From positions 682,001-746,000 of the forward strand of contig NZ_JABEKX010000002.1 of NCBI RefSeq assembly GCF_013407595.1: a stretch of DNA of 64,000 nucleotides, given 5' to 3'. Position 1 is the stretch's first letter; every line of letters begins with the position of its first letter. Below, in pieces: positions 17,581 to 27,079 of this stretch. A program made the translations under genes and the position numbers. This DNA is from Lacticaseibacillus absianus. GTDB lineage: Bacteria; Bacillota; Bacilli; Lactobacillales; Lactobacillaceae. The notes beneath the pieces were generated by a model. The model had not been told where the DNA came from and searched no databases. It saw only the letters and a program-made list of their open reading frames with translations.

Positions 17581-20500
17581 AAATCTGAGCATTCATAAGA
17601 TCCTTGTGATCGGATCCGGTCCGATCGTCATCGGTCAAGCTGCCGAGTTCGACTATTCTGGGAGCCAGGCGTGTTTGAGCCTACGCGAGGAGGGGTATAC
17701 GGTGGTCCTAGTGAACTCCAATCCGGCCACGATCATGACGGATGCGGAGATCGCCGATCAAGTCTACCTCGAACCATTGACCGTTCCGGCCCTGACGAAG
17801 ATCATTGCAGCAGAGCGCCCCGATGCCTTGCTCCCGACGCTGGGTGGCCAGACCGGGCTCAACTTGGCTGTCGCCTTAGACCAAGCGGGGGTGTTGGACA
17901 CCTATAACGTGCAACTGCTCGGGACCGGATTGGCGACGATCGAGCAGGCCGAAGACCGCGAAGCGTTCAAGCAGTTGATGACGACGTTGGGGCAGCCGAT
18001 CCCGGCAAGCCTGACGGTGCATCAGCTCGACGATGCCCTCACCTTTGCCGCCACCGTCGGCTACCCAGTGATCGTGCGCCCCGCCTACACGCTCGGGGGG
18101 AGCGGCGGTGGCATTGCGACCACGCCGGCTGAGTTGCGCGAGATCGGAGCGCGCGGGCTTAGCCTGTCACCAGTGACCGAGTGCCTGATCGAACAGAGCA
18201 TCGCAGGGTTCAAGGAGATCGAATTCGAGGTGATGCGCGACGCAACGGGCACGGCGATCGCGGTCTGCTGCATGGAAAACGTTGACCCGGTCGGTATCCA
18301 CACTGGCGACTCGATCGTGGTCGCCCCGTCGCAGACCCTAGACGATGCGACCTATCAGCGATTACGGACAGCCAGCTTGGCGATCGTCGGTGAACTGGAT
18401 ATTCGTGGCGGGTGCAATGTGCAGCTGGCGCAGTCCCCGGACACCGACCAGTACTACGTGATCGAGGTCAACCCGCGCGTCAGTCGTAGCTCCGCACTGG
18501 CTAGCAAGGCGACCGGCTACCCGATCGCGAAGATCGCCGCGAAGATCGCGGTGGGGTTGAGTCTGGCTGAGATTCAGAACCCGGTGACGAAGACCACCTT
18601 TGCCGCGTTCGAGCCGACACTGGACTATGTGGTCGTCAAGCTCCCGCGCCTCCCGTTCGATAAGTTCACCACCGCTGAGCCGACGTTGGGCACGCAGATG
18701 AAGGCGACCGGTGAAGTGATGGGGATCGGCACGACCTTCGACGAGGCCTTGCTCAAAGCGATTGCCTCACTTGAGTCGACGCCGTCCCTGCAGACGACGC
18801 TGTTGCCAGCAGTCGAGTGCCATGACGCGGCACTGGTCGACGCGCTCACCCACCCTACTGACCAGCGGCTCTTTCACCTTTTCAGCGCCTTGCACCAGGG
18901 GTGGACCAGTGATCAATTAGCCGCGGTGACGCAGATCAGCCCATTTTTCCTGCATCACTTCGCGCGACTTTGGGCAGCGTTGCAGGCGTTGCATCACACG
19001 CCGTGTACCGCACCGGCCGTCGAGGCTGCGAAGCAAGCTGGGTTCAGTAACGAGATGATCGCGGCGGCAATGGATTGTGCGCTCGATGACGTGGCGGCGC
19101 TGGCGCCTGCGCCGGTCTACAAGATGGTCGACACCTGCGCCGGTGAGTTTGCCAGTGCGACCCCGTACTTTTACAGCACGCACTTCCCGGGTGAAAACGA
19201 AAGCGTGCCGCTGGGTCACAGTGTCTTGGTGATCGGCTCGGGGCCGATCCGGATCGGCCAAGGGGTGGAGTTCGATTACACGACCGTGCACTGTGTCCAA
19301 GCGCTGCAGGCTGCTGGCTACCACGCGATCATCGTCAACAACAACCCTGAGACGGTCTCGACTGATTTTTCGGTCTCTGACAAACTGTACTTTGAGCCCC
19401 TGACCGTCGAGCATGTCTTGGCCATCATCGCGCTGGAACAACCGCTGGGCGTGATCGTGCAGTTCGGCGGCCAAACGGCGATCAACCTGAGTGCCGCACT
19501 GGTGGCACACGGCGTTAAGCTGCTGGGGACCGAGTTGGCTGGCATCGCGCAGACCGAGGATCGCCATGCGTTCGAGGCCCTGCTGGCTGAGCTAGCGATT
19601 GCTCAGCCAGCAGGTGCGACTGCGACGGACCTCGCGACCGCGCAGGCGATCGCGCCGACGATCGGGTATCCCGTGATGGTTCGGCCGAGTTACGTGCTTG
19701 GCGGCCGCGCAATGGCGGTCGTCGACAGCCCAACGGCCCTGGCCGAGTATGTCCAAAAAGCGATCGACGCCGCCCCGCACCAGCCGATCTTGATCGACCA
19801 TGCGGTTCAGGGGATCGAGTGTGAAGTCGACTTGCTGAGCGATGGGCACCAGGTGTTCATTCCCGGGATCATGGAGCATGTGGAAGGTGCAGGGATTCAC
19901 TCGGGCGACTCGATCGCCGTGTACCCACCGCAGCACCTGACGACGGTGCAACAGCAAGCAATCATCGCCACGGCGACGAAGATCGGGCTGGCGGTCCACG
20001 CTCAGGGGATGATGAACGTGCAGTTTATCGTCGCCGACCGCCTGTACGTGATCGACGTGAACCCACGGGCTAGCCGCACAGTCCCATTCATGAGCAAGGT
20101 CACCGGGCGGCCACTGGCCCAGCTCGCGACGCACCTGCTGCTCGGCGCGCGCCTCGCCGACCTGGGGCTGCCGGTCGGCTGCCCCCCTGCCCCGGCGCGC
20201 GTCGCGGTCAAGGCGCCGGTCTTCTCTTTCGGCAAGCTACCCGGGTTACCGACTGCATTGGCCCCAGAGATGAAATCGACGGGTGAAACGATCGGGATTG
20301 CGGCGACCTTCGCCGCCGCGCTGGACAAAGCGCTGACGGATAGCTACCATCTGACTCGCCCGCAGACCGGTCAGACCGTCCTGCTGGACCCGACGGCGGC
20401 CCAAGACCGCGAACTCGTCACCGGCTTGACTGCGGCCGGTTTGCAAGTGGCAACGACACCGCTGGCGCAGCAGACGCCGTGGGCTGTGATCAACACGGCG

Positions 20501-20608
20501 GCGCACCAGACGAGCCGAGATCCACTGAACTACTGGGCCTTGAGTCACGGGGTCGCGCTGCTCACCGCCCGGGCGACGGCCCTGGGCGTCCTGGCCGCCT
20601 GGGCCTGA
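17573..20608 (+). CDS. carB: Carbamoyl-phosphate synthase large subunit, arginine-type with shortened C-terminus
   Basis: The ATP-dependent synthetase makes carbamoyl phosphate from bicarbonate and ammonia. It has two homologous ATP-grasp halves, each opening with a GSGP-I-x-IGQ motif (residue 12 onward and near 557), plus the oligomerisation region between them. At 1011 residues it is 48 shorter than the second CarB of this window. Most of the difference lies in the C-terminal MGS-like domain that binds allosteric effectors such as UMP; here that domain is only about 90 residues. This suggests loss of pyrimidine control. Translation is coupled to carA by an eight-base overlap. A hairpin follows the gene. 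Confidence 0.95.
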   Translation: MPKNLSIHKILVIGSGPIVIGQAAEFDYSGSQACLSLREEGYTVVLVNSNPATIMTDAEIADQVYLEPLTVPALTKIIAAERPDALLPTLGGQTGLNLAVALDQAGVLDTYNVQLLGTGLATIEQAEDREAFKQLMTTLGQPIPASLTVHQLDDALTFAATVGYPVIVRPAYTLGGSGGGIATTPAELREIGARGLSLSPVTECLIEQSIAGFKEIEFEVMRDATGTAIAVCCMENVDPVGIHTGDSIVVAPSQTLDDATYQRLRTASLAIVGELDIRGGCNVQLAQSPDTDQYYVIEVNPRVSRSSALASKATGYPIAKIAAKIAVGLSLAEIQNPVTKTTFAAFEPTLDYVVVKLPRLPFDKFTTAEPTLGTQMKATGEVMGIGTTFDEALLKAIASLESTPSLQTTLLPAVECHDAALVDALTHPTDQRLFHLFSALHQGWTSDQLAAVTQISPFFLHHFARLWAALQALHHTPCTAPAVEAAKQAGFSNEMIAAAMDCALDDVAALAPAPVYKMVDTCAGEFASATPYFYSTHFPGENESVPLGHSVLVIGSGPIRIGQGVEFDYTTVHCVQALQAAGYHAIIVNNNPETVSTDFSVSDKLYFEPLTVEHVLAIIALEQPLGVIVQFGGQTAINLSAALVAHGVKLLGTELAGIAQTEDRHAFEALLAELAIAQPAGATATDLATAQAIAPTIGYPVMVRPSYVLGGRAMAVVDSPTALAEYVQKAIDAAPHQPILIDHAVQGIECEVDLLSDGHQVFIPGIMEHVEGAGIHSGDSIAVYPPQHLTTVQQQAIIATATKIGLAVHAQGMMNVQFIVADRLYVIDVNPRASRTVPFMSKVTGRPLAQLATHLLLGARLADLGLPVGCPPAPARVAVKAPVFSFGKLPGLPTALAPEMKSTGETIGIAATFAAALDKALTDSYHLTRPQTGQTVLLDPTAAQDRELVTGLTAAGLQVATTPLAQQTPWAVINTAAHQTSRDPLNYWALSHGVALLTARATALGVLAAWA

Positions 20609-20632
20609 CGGGACCGTCAGGCTGCTGGAATC

Positions 20633-20653
20633 GTCGGACACAAAGAAGGGACC
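20633..20653 (+). repeat. Left copy of a flanking inverted repeat
   Basis: This 21-base sequence beginning GTCGGACA is the inverted near-copy of 21549-21570. The two match over 11 bases at one end (AAGAAGGGACC) and 8 at the other (GTCGGACA), separated by two or three differing bases. Confidence 0.8.
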
Positions 20654-20678
20654 ATGACTTTTGTCACGGTCCCTTCTT
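20643..20678. terminator. Bidirectional hairpin between carB and the putative acetyltransferase gene
   Basis: Sixteen-base arms (20643-20658 and 20663-20678) with one wobble pair and a 4-base loop. T-tracts on both sides are short. It separates carB (plus) from the convergent minus-strand gene. Its arms share an 11-base sequence with the ribosome-binding region of that gene. Confidence 0.75.
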
Positions 20679-20683
20679 CAGGA

Positions 20684-21541
20684 TCAAAAAACCAGTGTGT
20701 AGGCGGCCAGCTCGTTGTCTGTCCGCGTCGCGGCAGGAAATAGTCGAGCGACTTGTAAGGCGCCTGGATCGGTGTCGTCAAACTCGCCGTTGAGGGTCTG
20801 GTACAAGCCGCTCAGGCTACTGATCGTCTGTTCGGCTAACGGGGCGAGCCAGTCAGCGTCGGCGCCCCACGCGTAGCCAAAATCGACCTGCTGCGCGTCG
20901 TGTGCGTAGATCAAGCAGTAAGCCTTCAGCTCTCCCTGGTGGGTCAGCAATAGCGGTACGTCTGCGACGAGATCATCGAGGATCACTGCGGCCCAGCGCC
21001 CCGCGTTGTAGGGGGCCACCGGATTGATCCGATGGCTGAGTGCGTAGGCTTCATAGGTGCGCGTGAGCAATGCGTCGCGCAACGCAGGTTGCTGCGCTAG
21101 CGCGGTGCTGCTGTGCAGGGTCGTGCCGACCGGCAGTGGTGTCGAGGGCAGCGCAGCTGTCGCCAGACTGAGCACCGGATTGAAGGTGGTGCGGACCCGC
21201 CGCAGGCCACGAGAGACCATGGCGGAGATCAGTGGTGTCGTTGTGGCAGTTGTGCGCGTGATCAGGCCCCGGGCCTTGAGGGCCTTAGCGCGCGCGGTGG
21301 TCGCCGACAGGAGTGCATCTGCAAGTTCAGCTTGATCGTACGCCTGACCAGCAGCGGTCAGGGCAAAGGTGAAGTTGAGCAGGTATGGGTGCATCGGGTT
21401 GCGCCAAGTGGTGAACGCCGCGAGCGGCCCAGTTGCTGTGCCGAGCAGCATCGCTTGATCGCGGTGTGCGAGTAGGCGTTGCGTGTCAGTGGGCGCACCG
21501 ATCAGCGTGATCGCTTGCGTCGTATACGGGGTGATTAACAT
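20684..21541 (-). CDS. Putative GNAT-type N-acetyltransferase
   Basis: This protein of 285 residues is not confidently assigned. The C-terminal half resembles a GNAT acetyltransferase fold: a strand GELKAYCLIYAH, a second strand VDFGYAWG, and a final helix-strand ending in AAYTLVF. The N-terminal half is Thr/Ala-rich and has no recognised domain. A longer frame exists to 21673, but the ATG at 21541 has a GAAGGG site ten bases upstream and avoids overlap with the divergent gene's promoter. The mRNA leader, including the ribosome binding site, is complementary to the 3' untranslated region. The nearby arginine genes do not by themselves indicate a substrate. Confidence 0.6.
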   Translation of the reverse strand: MLITPYTTQAITLIGAPTDTQRLLAHRDQAMLLGTATGPLAAFTTWRNPMHPYLLNFTFALTAAGQAYDQAELADALLSATTARAKALKARGLITRTTATTTPLISAMVSRGLRRVRTTFNPVLSLATAALPSTPLPVGTTLHSSTALAQQPALRDALLTRTYEAYALSHRINPVAPYNAGRWAAVILDDLVADVPLLLTHQGELKAYCLIYAHDAQQVDFGYAWGADADWLAPLAEQTISSLSGLYQTLNGEFDDTDPGALQVARLFPAATRTDNELAAYTLVF

Positions 21542-21548
21542 GGTTGAA

Positions 21549-21570
21549 GGTCCCTTCTTGCCTGTCCGAC
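21549..21570 (-). repeat. Right copy of a flanking inverted repeat, covering a ribosome binding site
   Basis: The inverted partner of 20633-20653 lies in the leader of the minus-strand gene and includes its GAAGGG ribosome binding site. No target-site duplication was seen outside the two copies. Confidence 0.8.
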
Positions 21571-21600
21571 ATATGACGTGCAAGTGCCGACGCCAGGGCG

Positions 21601-21606
21601 TATACT
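21601..21606 (+). promoter_or_regulatory. Probable -10 box of the DUF6483-like gene
   Basis: TATACT stands seven bases before the AAGGAGG ribosome binding site. The -35 region is poor, and transcription from it would begin close to the ribosome binding site, so this is a weak call. Confidence 0.35.
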
Positions 21607-21629
21607 GCCGGTAAGGAGGCGAGGTGCAG

Positions 21630-21998
21630 ATGCAACAACGAGAAGATGATGACTGGTTGATGCGCCAGATCAAGGGGTTCGCGCAGGGGCTGCATTACCT
21701 GCTCGGGGGGAGCGGTGACGCGCCGGAGACAACGATCGTCTGGCCGCAAGCAGAAGCGGCGACCCTGCCCTACCAGACTGAGCTTGAGCAGCTGATCGAG
21801 ACGCAACAGTTCGCCAAGGCGGATGCGTTATTTCAGCGGGTCCGCTACGCGATGCCCCCGCAGGATTATTTGGTGCTGGGGCGCTGGTTTTACGCGGCGC
21901 TCGCGCGGTACAGCGATGCGACGTTAGCCGCGGGTGGGCTGCCTCAGTCTGCCATTCAGGCTGGGTTGCACCGGCTGGAAGCGCAGCTGGCAGAGTGA
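21630..21998 (+). CDS. DUF6483-like small cytoplasmic protein
   Basis: The 122-residue protein starts MQQREDDDWLMRQIKGFAQG, which matches my recollection of the DUF6483 family of lactic acid bacteria; the function is unknown. It looks all-helical, with a TPR-like segment (QQFAKADALFQRVRYAMP). A GTG at 21624 would extend it by two codons, but the ATG at 21630 is better spaced from the AAGGAGG site. It is followed at once by a strong terminator and is divergent from the putative acetyltransferase gene. Confidence 0.75.
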   Translation: MQQREDDDWLMRQIKGFAQGLHYLLGGSGDAPETTIVWPQAEAATLPYQTELEQLIETQQFAKADALFQRVRYAMPPQDYLVLGRWFYAALARYSDATLAAGGLPQSAIQAGLHRLEAQLAE

Positions 21999-22002
21999 GC
22001 TT

Positions 22003-22026
22003 AAGGCCGAGTGATCGGCCTTTTTT
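22003..22026 (+). terminator. Terminator of the DUF6483-like gene
   Basis: An 8-bp stem AAGGCCGA / TCGGCCTT with loop GTGA is followed by a T-run. Confidence 0.93.
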
Positions 22027-22169
22027 GGTGCACGAGACGCTACCCGTCGCGTGACCGACGGCGGCCAGCCTGTGCAACGCTGGCCACAGTCGCCCGCCCC
22101 CTGATGTTGCCGCAGAGCAGATGGTCAACCGAGTGCGCTGTGCAATGCGACCGTCACCGCCTGTGCGTG

Positions 22170-22973
22170 TCAGTCCTTAGCGTCGATGACCTGGTCGAGT
22201 ACTTGGAGCACGCCGTAGTCTTCGTTGCTTCCGGTGCGATACTTGGCGTAAGGCACCATGCCCGGGTCGGCGTTGGCCACGAGGTAGCCGTGGCCGACGG
22301 TCGCCAGCATCTCGGCATCGTTGAACGTGTCGCCGAACGCCATCATGTCGCCAAGATCGATCTGCAGTCGCTCGGCGACTGCGCGGATGGCCGTCCCCTT
22401 GTTGATCCCCTTAGGCATGAGGTCGATCCAGACGGGGCCGGACACAGTCGCAGAGAATCGCTCCGCGTAGCGTGGCGCGATCTGCTCGGTGAAGGTCGCC
22501 TGCGCGTCGTCGTTGGGCAGATAGATCGTGACTTTGTCGGCTTCACCCTGCCATTGGGCGGTGTCTGCCACGTAGTCAAGGTTGTGGTAGAACTCTCGGT
22601 ACACGGCGTCGTAGGCCCGGTCATCCGCCTCGGCGACCGCGGCGGTCAGTCCGCAGACCAGTGGCCGGCCATCTGTCTGGTGTTTGATGAAGCGGGCCAT
22701 GTCCTGGTAATCTGCTGGTGCCAGCAGAGACTTGGCGATGATCTCACCACGATGGCAGACGACCGCGCCGTTGTCGCTGATCAAGGTCAGCTGGTCTTTA
22801 TGCTTGGGGAACAGGTTCTGCAGCGTGTACAGTGGGCGGCCACTGGCGATCGCGAACTGGATCCCGAGTGCTTCGAGTCGGTCCAGATAGGCTTCAAAGT
22901 GCGGGGGGAGCGTGCCGGCCTCGGTCAGCAAGGTGTGGTCCATGTCCGTCGCAATGAATTTAATGTTTTTCAA
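22170..22973 (-). CDS. Cof-type HAD-IIB phosphatase
   Basis: This 267-residue cytoplasmic phosphatase belongs to the Cof subfamily, whose members act on sugar phosphates, flavin or PLP-type substrates. Motif I is DMDHT (nucleophile D11), motif II is in IASGRP, and motif IV is GDTFNDAEML near residue 215. The start is TTG at 22973, inside the end of the Nudix gene (14-base overlap), with AAGGAG nine bases upstream. Coupling to a Nudix hydrolase suggests metabolite clean-up, but no substrate can be named. Confidence 0.9.
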   Translation of the reverse strand: MKNIKFIATDMDHTLLTEAGTLPPHFEAYLDRLEALGIQFAIASGRPLYTLQNLFPKHKDQLTLISDNGAVVCHRGEIIAKSLLAPADYQDMARFIKHQTDGRPLVCGLTAAVAEADDRAYDAVYREFYHNLDYVADTAQWQGEADKVTIYLPNDDAQATFTEQIAPRYAERFSATVSGPVWIDLMPKGINKGTAIRAVAERLQIDLGDMMAFGDTFNDAEMLATVGHGYLVANADPGMVPYAKYRTGSNEDYGVLQVLDQVIDAKD

Positions 22974-23553
22974 ACCGCCGTGCTCCTTCGTCTTGAGTGG
23001 GGCGAATGAACGCCATGTAGTAGCTCAGCGCAGCGACGCTCTGAGCGCTGGTGATCCGACCGTCACGCATCGCGGTGATAACTGTGTCGAGTGGGACCAG
23101 TGCAGTCGTCACGAACTCGTCTTGGTCAAAATGGCGCGCCGTCCGCTGGTCGACATCGAGGGTCACCAGCATCAGGTGGACGAGCTCGTCGGTCATCCCC
23201 TCGCTCGAATGGATCGCGACCAACGGCGTGACCGCTTGGGCCAGGTACCCGGTCTCTTCTGCCAGCTCGCGCATAGCGGCGGCAGTCGGCGTTTCATCCG
23301 GTTCCATCAGGCCAGCCGGCAAGGCGAATGACTCGCGGTTGACCCCAACGCGATACTCGCGGTTGACTAAGACCTGGTCGTCGACGGTCAGCGCCAGCAT
23401 CGCCACAGCGGGCGCGTGCTGAATCAAGTCACGTGTGACGCGAAGCCCATCGGGGGTGTCGATCGTCTGCTTGAGGACCGAAAAGATCGGGCCAGTGTAG
23501 ACGGTGTCGGTGGATAAGATCCGGCCGCTGTGGCCGGGTGTCGTCAAAAACAT
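22960..23553 (-). CDS. Nudix hydrolase, ADP-ribose pyrophosphatase type
   Basis: The 197-residue protein carries a complete Nudix box starting GLMEPDETPTAA and ending RELAEETG, with the metal-binding glutamates in place. A proline-containing segment follows, as in ADP-ribose pyrophosphatases of the NudF type. The likely reaction is ADP-ribose to AMP and ribose 5-phosphate. The ATG at 23553 has a GAGGAAGG site. It heads a two-gene unit with the HAD phosphatase. Confidence 0.88.
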   Translation of the reverse strand: MFLTTPGHSGRILSTDTVYTGPIFSVLKQTIDTPDGLRVTRDLIQHAPAVAMLALTVDDQVLVNREYRVGVNRESFALPAGLMEPDETPTAAAMRELAEETGYLAQAVTPLVAIHSSEGMTDELVHLMLVTLDVDQRTARHFDQDEFVTTALVPLDTVITAMRDGRITSAQSVAALSYYMAFIRPTQDEGARRFEKH

Positions 23554-23587
23554 ACGTTGCCCTTCCTCTCTGTTATGTCATTGGCGC

Positions 23588-23616
23588 AAAAACGCGACGC
23601 CGGCAGTTGGCGTCGC
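23588..23616 (-). terminator. Terminator of the degV gene
   Basis: On the minus strand the stem GCGACGCC / GGCGTCGC (8 bp) has a 7-base loop and then five T. Confidence 0.9.
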
Positions 23617-23624
23617 GCTTGGCG

Positions 23625-24491
23625 TTAGTCGGTCGTCGTGTCGCGGATCCAGGCCAGCGCGATGGCTTTTTCGCCCAAGTGGGTGCCGATCACCGGGCCG
23701 AAGTAGGACCGCGCCCACTTGACCGATGGAAACTTGGCCTGTAGCTCGGCTTGCCAAGCGTCCCCGGCCTCCGGGTCATTGGCATCGATGATCCAGGCCT
23801 TGACCGGGTAGTCGGTCGCATCTAGTGCGGTCTGGAACAGCTCCTCGACACGTGCATAAGCTTTTTTGAGCGAACGGATCTTTTCGAACGCCACAATCTT
23901 GTGGCTATCGTCATCGAAGGTCAGCAGGGGTTTGATCTTCAGCATCCCCCCGATGAAGCCGGCCGCATTGCTCAGCCGGCCGCCACGCACGAGGTTCTGC
24001 AAGTCGTTGACGATGAAGTATTCTCCGATCGTCGTGCGCAAGTCGTCCAACGCGGCGACGATCTCATCGGCTGACTTGCCGGCCTTAGCCATCCGAGCGG
24101 CGGTCAAGACGAGCTCGCCCATCAAGATCACAGTGATCTGAGAGTCATAGACAATCACATGGGCGTTTTTGACCTCGCTGACGGCACCGCGTAGCGTGTT
24201 GACGAACCCGGAGATCGTGCTGGCAAGGTGGATACTGAGAATGGTGTCATAGCCTTCGTTGGCCAGGTTTTCATAGAGTTTGAGCATCTCGCCCAGCGGC
24301 GGCTGGGAAGTGTTCGGGAACGTCTTGGCCGTGCGCAACTTGGCGTAGAACTCAGGGGCGGTGATGTCTTTGCCCTCGTCGTACACGTTGCCGTCTAGGA
24401 TGACGGGGATCGGGACGACCTTGATGTCGTTAGCGGTGACCTGCTGTTCGGTCAGGTATGCCGTGCTGTCTGTGACGACTGCGATCTTCAT
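23625..24491 (-). CDS. DegV-family fatty-acid-binding protein
   Basis: The 288-residue protein is a DegV (FakB-like) protein. Family members hold a fatty acid for phosphorylation by the FakA kinase. Typical segments are the start IAVVTDSTAYL, TSQPPLGEML, the loop with SIHLASTISG, and the C-terminal PVIGTHLGEKAIAL. A longer frame from 24584 runs through the promoter; the ATG at 24491 matches the family start. The gene has its own promoter and terminator. Which fatty acid it prefers cannot be read from the sequence. Confidence 0.93.
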   Translation of the reverse strand: MKIAVVTDSTAYLTEQQVTANDIKVVPIPVILDGNVYDEGKDITAPEFYAKLRTAKTFPNTSQPPLGEMLKLYENLANEGYDTILSIHLASTISGFVNTLRGAVSEVKNAHVIVYDSQITVILMGELVLTAARMAKAGKSADEIVAALDDLRTTIGEYFIVNDLQNLVRGGRLSNAAGFIGGMLKIKPLLTFDDDSHKIVAFEKIRSLKKAYARVEELFQTALDATDYPVKAWIIDANDPEAGDAWQAELQAKFPSVKWARSYFGPVIGTHLGEKAIALAWIRDTTTD

Positions 24492-24525
24492 GTGCTCACC
24501 CACTTCTTTTCGATTAGCTTCAATA

Positions 24526-24554
24526 ACCATACCATGAATGACGTTATTTTTGAA
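24526..24554 (-). promoter_or_regulatory. Promoter of the degV gene
   Basis: On the minus strand TTCAAA (24554-24549) and TATGGT (24531-24526) are 17 bases apart, 35 bases before the start codon. Confidence 0.5.
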
Positions 24555-24560
24555 TGACTT

Positions 24561-24602
24561 CGGCGCAAAAACCACCGGTGACACGCCCGGCGTTTTGCGC
24601 CG
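24561..24602. promoter_or_regulatory. Inverted repeat overlapping the rqcH -35 box
   Basis: Perfect 10-base arms CGGCGCAAAA (24561-24570) and TTTTGCGCCG (24593-24602) surround 22 bases. The right arm covers the -35 box of rqcH. It may be an operator or a boundary hairpin between the divergent degV and rqcH genes. Confidence 0.5.
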
Positions 24603-24623
24603 AGATATGAAAAACGGTACAAT
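24595..24623 (+). promoter_or_regulatory. Promoter of rqcH
   Basis: TTGCGC (24595-24600) and TACAAT (24618-24623) are separated by 17 bases. Confidence 0.6.
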
Positions 24624-24677
24624 AAGACCTGAAGCTTTTACGGAAAAATCGGCGCAATGGCGCCCCTGGAGGCACTT

Positions 24678-26384
24678 ATGTCATTTGATGGGCTCTTCAC
24701 ACATGCGATGCAGCGCGAGCTGGCGACCCTGCTCGTCGGCGGCCGCGTCAACAAGATCACGCAACCGTACGCCAATGAGGTCATCCTCGGGATCCGGGCC
24801 AACCGGAAGAACTGGCCACTCCTGCTGTCTGCACACCCGCAGTATGCCCGAGTTCAGGTCACCCAGATCCCCTACACGAATCCGGATGTCCCGACCAACT
24901 TCACGATGACGTTACGCAAATACCTGGCCAGCGCCACGTTGCAGCGGCTAGTCCAAGTCGAGACCGACCGGGTCTTACACCTCGACTTCTCCACGCGCGA
25001 TGAGCTCGGGGATGACCTCACGCTCCGCTTAGTCGTCGAGCTGATGGGCCGACACAGTAACATCACCCTGGTCAACCTGAACACCGGCAAGATCATCGAC
25101 CTGATCCGGCACGTCGGGACGGATCAGAATCGCTACCGCCTGCTGATGCCAGGCGCGACCTACGTTGCTCCGCCACGGCAAGACAAGGTGGATCCGTTCA
25201 CTGATACCAGCCGCGGCTACCGTGAGTTGATGAAGGCGACCGATCTTCCGCTCCCCAAGTTATTGCAGCGCCATTATCAAGGTCTGGCAGTGGATTCGGC
25301 TCAGGAACTCGCCCAACGGCTGACGGGCGGCCCCGCGGATCGTGCCTGGGCCGACTTCATCGCCGGCTTCGATCAGCCCCACCCGACGATCACCACCGGC
25401 AAGCGGGTCAGCTTCTCGGCAGTGCCGTACCTCACCCTCGACGGGCAGCCGCAACACTTTGAGACCTTGTCGGCGATGCTCGACGGGTTTTATGCGCAAA
25501 AGGCCGAGCATGATCGCGTCCAGAACCAGGGCGGCAATATCATCCACGTGCTCAAGACGGTCATTGATAAAGACGTCAAGAAGCAGCAGAAGCTCGCACA
25601 GACGCTTCAAGAAACCGCTAAGGCAGACGACTACCGCATTCGCGGGGAGATCTTGACGACCTACCTGCGAGAGGTCGAGCGTGGGATGACCACGGTCACC
25701 CTACCGAACTATTACGCGGAGATGGCCCCGATCGAGATCACGCTGTCGAACCAGTTGACCCCGTCTCAAAACGCGCAGAAGTACTTTGCTAAGTATCAGA
25801 AGCTACGTAACGCGGTCGCGTACGTGCACGAGCAGATGGCGGAAAACCAGCGTGAACTCGACTATCTCAACGGCATCATGGCACAGATCGAGATCGCTAG
25901 CCCCAAGGACCTCGAAGACATTCGGACTGAGCTGGAAGATGGCGGGTACCTCAAGCGCCAGAAGAAAGGCAAGAAACCGCTCAAGCGCAAGCTCGCCCAG
26001 CCCGAGGAGTTCTACGCCAGCGACGGGACCAAGATCTGGGTCGGCAAGAACAACCTCCAAAACGACCAGCTGACGCTCCGCAAAGCCAAAAAAACCGACA
26101 TCTGGCTACACGCCAAGGACATCCCTGGCTCGCATGTGATCATCGATGATGCCGTGCCGAGCGAGCAGACTCTGGCGGAGGCCGCCATGCTGGCGGCTTA
26201 CTTCTCGAAGAGCCGCAACGGCGCGAATGTTCAGGTGGACTGGATCCAAGTCAAGAAGATCCGCAAACCCAACGGCGCCAAGCCGGGCTTCGTCGTCTAT
26301 GAGGGTCAGCGCACCGTCACGGCGACGCCTGACCCGGCACAGGTGGCGCAACTGCGCCACCGGCCGGTGACCGACCGGGCGTGA
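24678..26384 (+). CDS. rqcH: RqcH, NFACT ribosome-quality-control protein (FbpA-like)
   Basis: RqcH binds stalled large ribosomal subunits and directs alanine tailing of the trapped chain; older annotations call it a fibronectin-binding protein. The 568-residue protein has the NFACT-N domain (about 1-200), including the SFDGLFTHAM start and the RHSNITLVN segment. A long coiled-coil region (about 280-430) follows, then the NFACT-R domain with DIWLHAKDIPGSH. The ATG at 24678 has a TGGAGG site; the frame from 24657 begins before that site. It has its own promoter and terminator. Confidence 0.94.
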   Translation: MSFDGLFTHAMQRELATLLVGGRVNKITQPYANEVILGIRANRKNWPLLLSAHPQYARVQVTQIPYTNPDVPTNFTMTLRKYLASATLQRLVQVETDRVLHLDFSTRDELGDDLTLRLVVELMGRHSNITLVNLNTGKIIDLIRHVGTDQNRYRLLMPGATYVAPPRQDKVDPFTDTSRGYRELMKATDLPLPKLLQRHYQGLAVDSAQELAQRLTGGPADRAWADFIAGFDQPHPTITTGKRVSFSAVPYLTLDGQPQHFETLSAMLDGFYAQKAEHDRVQNQGGNIIHVLKTVIDKDVKKQQKLAQTLQETAKADDYRIRGEILTTYLREVERGMTTVTLPNYYAEMAPIEITLSNQLTPSQNAQKYFAKYQKLRNAVAYVHEQMAENQRELDYLNGIMAQIEIASPKDLEDIRTELEDGGYLKRQKKGKKPLKRKLAQPEEFYASDGTKIWVGKNNLQNDQLTLRKAKKTDIWLHAKDIPGSHVIIDDAVPSEQTLAEAAMLAAYFSKSRNGANVQVDWIQVKKIRKPNGAKPGFVVYEGQRTVTATPDPAQVAQLRHRPVTDRA

Positions 26385-26390
26385 TAAGCG

Positions 26391-26438
26391 AAAGAAGCAC
26401 CGATGACAGGCTCTGGCCGCGTCATCGGTGCTTCTTTT
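26391..26438. terminator. Bidirectional terminator between rqcH and pyrE
   Basis: Perfect 17-base arms (26391-26407 and 26421-26437) lie between the converging genes, with short T-rich ends. Confidence 0.9.
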
Positions 26439-26446
26439 GTTGGCCT

Positions 26447-27079
26447 TTAGCGGCCCCATACTTCGGGTGCGCGCCGCCAGGCCTTGAGCAAGTCGAGCTC
26501 TTCTGCGGTGACGGTCCCGCGGTCCTTAGCGGTGTGGATCAACGTCGTGTAGTTCGTCAGGGTGTCGAATGGGATCTGCGCGGCGGCAAAGTTCTGATCG
26601 GCCGCCGGTAGCTGATAGCTGAAGATGGCGGCAACGCCGATCACATCTGCGCCTTCCCGACGGGCAGCTTCGGCCGCCTTGAGCACCGATCCCCCGGTGC
26701 TCAGCAAATCGTCGATCAAGACCAGCTTTTGCCCCGGCGTGAAGGCCCCTTCGATCTGCTTGCCGGCCCCGTGGTCCTTGGGTTTGCTTCGCAGGTAGAC
26801 CATCGGTAAGCCCAGGCGGTCGGCGACCAAGGCGGCGTGTGGGATCCCTGCCGTCGCAACGCCGCCGATTACCTCAACAGCCGGGAACTGCGCCTGGATC
26901 AACGCCGCCAATCCGGCTGCAATGCGACTGCGCACTTCGGGGTAGGAGATCGTCACGCGATTGTCGGTGTAGATCGGACTGAGGATGCCACTGGCCCAAG
27001 TGAACGGCGCCGATGGCCGTAAGCTGACGGCACCGATCGTGAGGAGGTCAGCGGCGATTTGGGTTTCATAATCAGACAT
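26447..27079 (-). CDS. pyrE: Orotate phosphoribosyltransferase
   Basis: The enzyme transfers the phosphoribosyl group from PRPP to orotate, giving OMP. The 210-residue protein has the PRPP-binding loop [12 protein letters not shown] and the region [14 protein letters not shown] that carries catalytic lysines. It is the last gene of the pyr operon and overlaps pyrF by eight bases. The strong hairpin just after its stop codon ends the operon. Confidence 0.96.
   Translation of the reverse strand: MSDYETQIAADLLTIGAVSLRPSAPFTWASGILSPIYTDNRVTISYPEVRSRIAAGLAALIQAQFPAVEVIGGVATAGIPHAALVADRLGLPMVYLRSKPKDHGAGKQIEGAFTPGQKLVLIDDLLSTGGSVLKAAEAARREGADVIGVAAIFSYQLPAADQNFAAAQIPFDTLTNYTTLIHTAKDRGTVTAEELDLLKAWRRAPEVWGR

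Noticed and set aside
22011-23009. A 332-codon plus-strand frame over the HAD phosphatase gene
   Set aside because: The minus-strand HAD and Nudix genes have all family motifs; the plus frame has none and starts inside a terminator.
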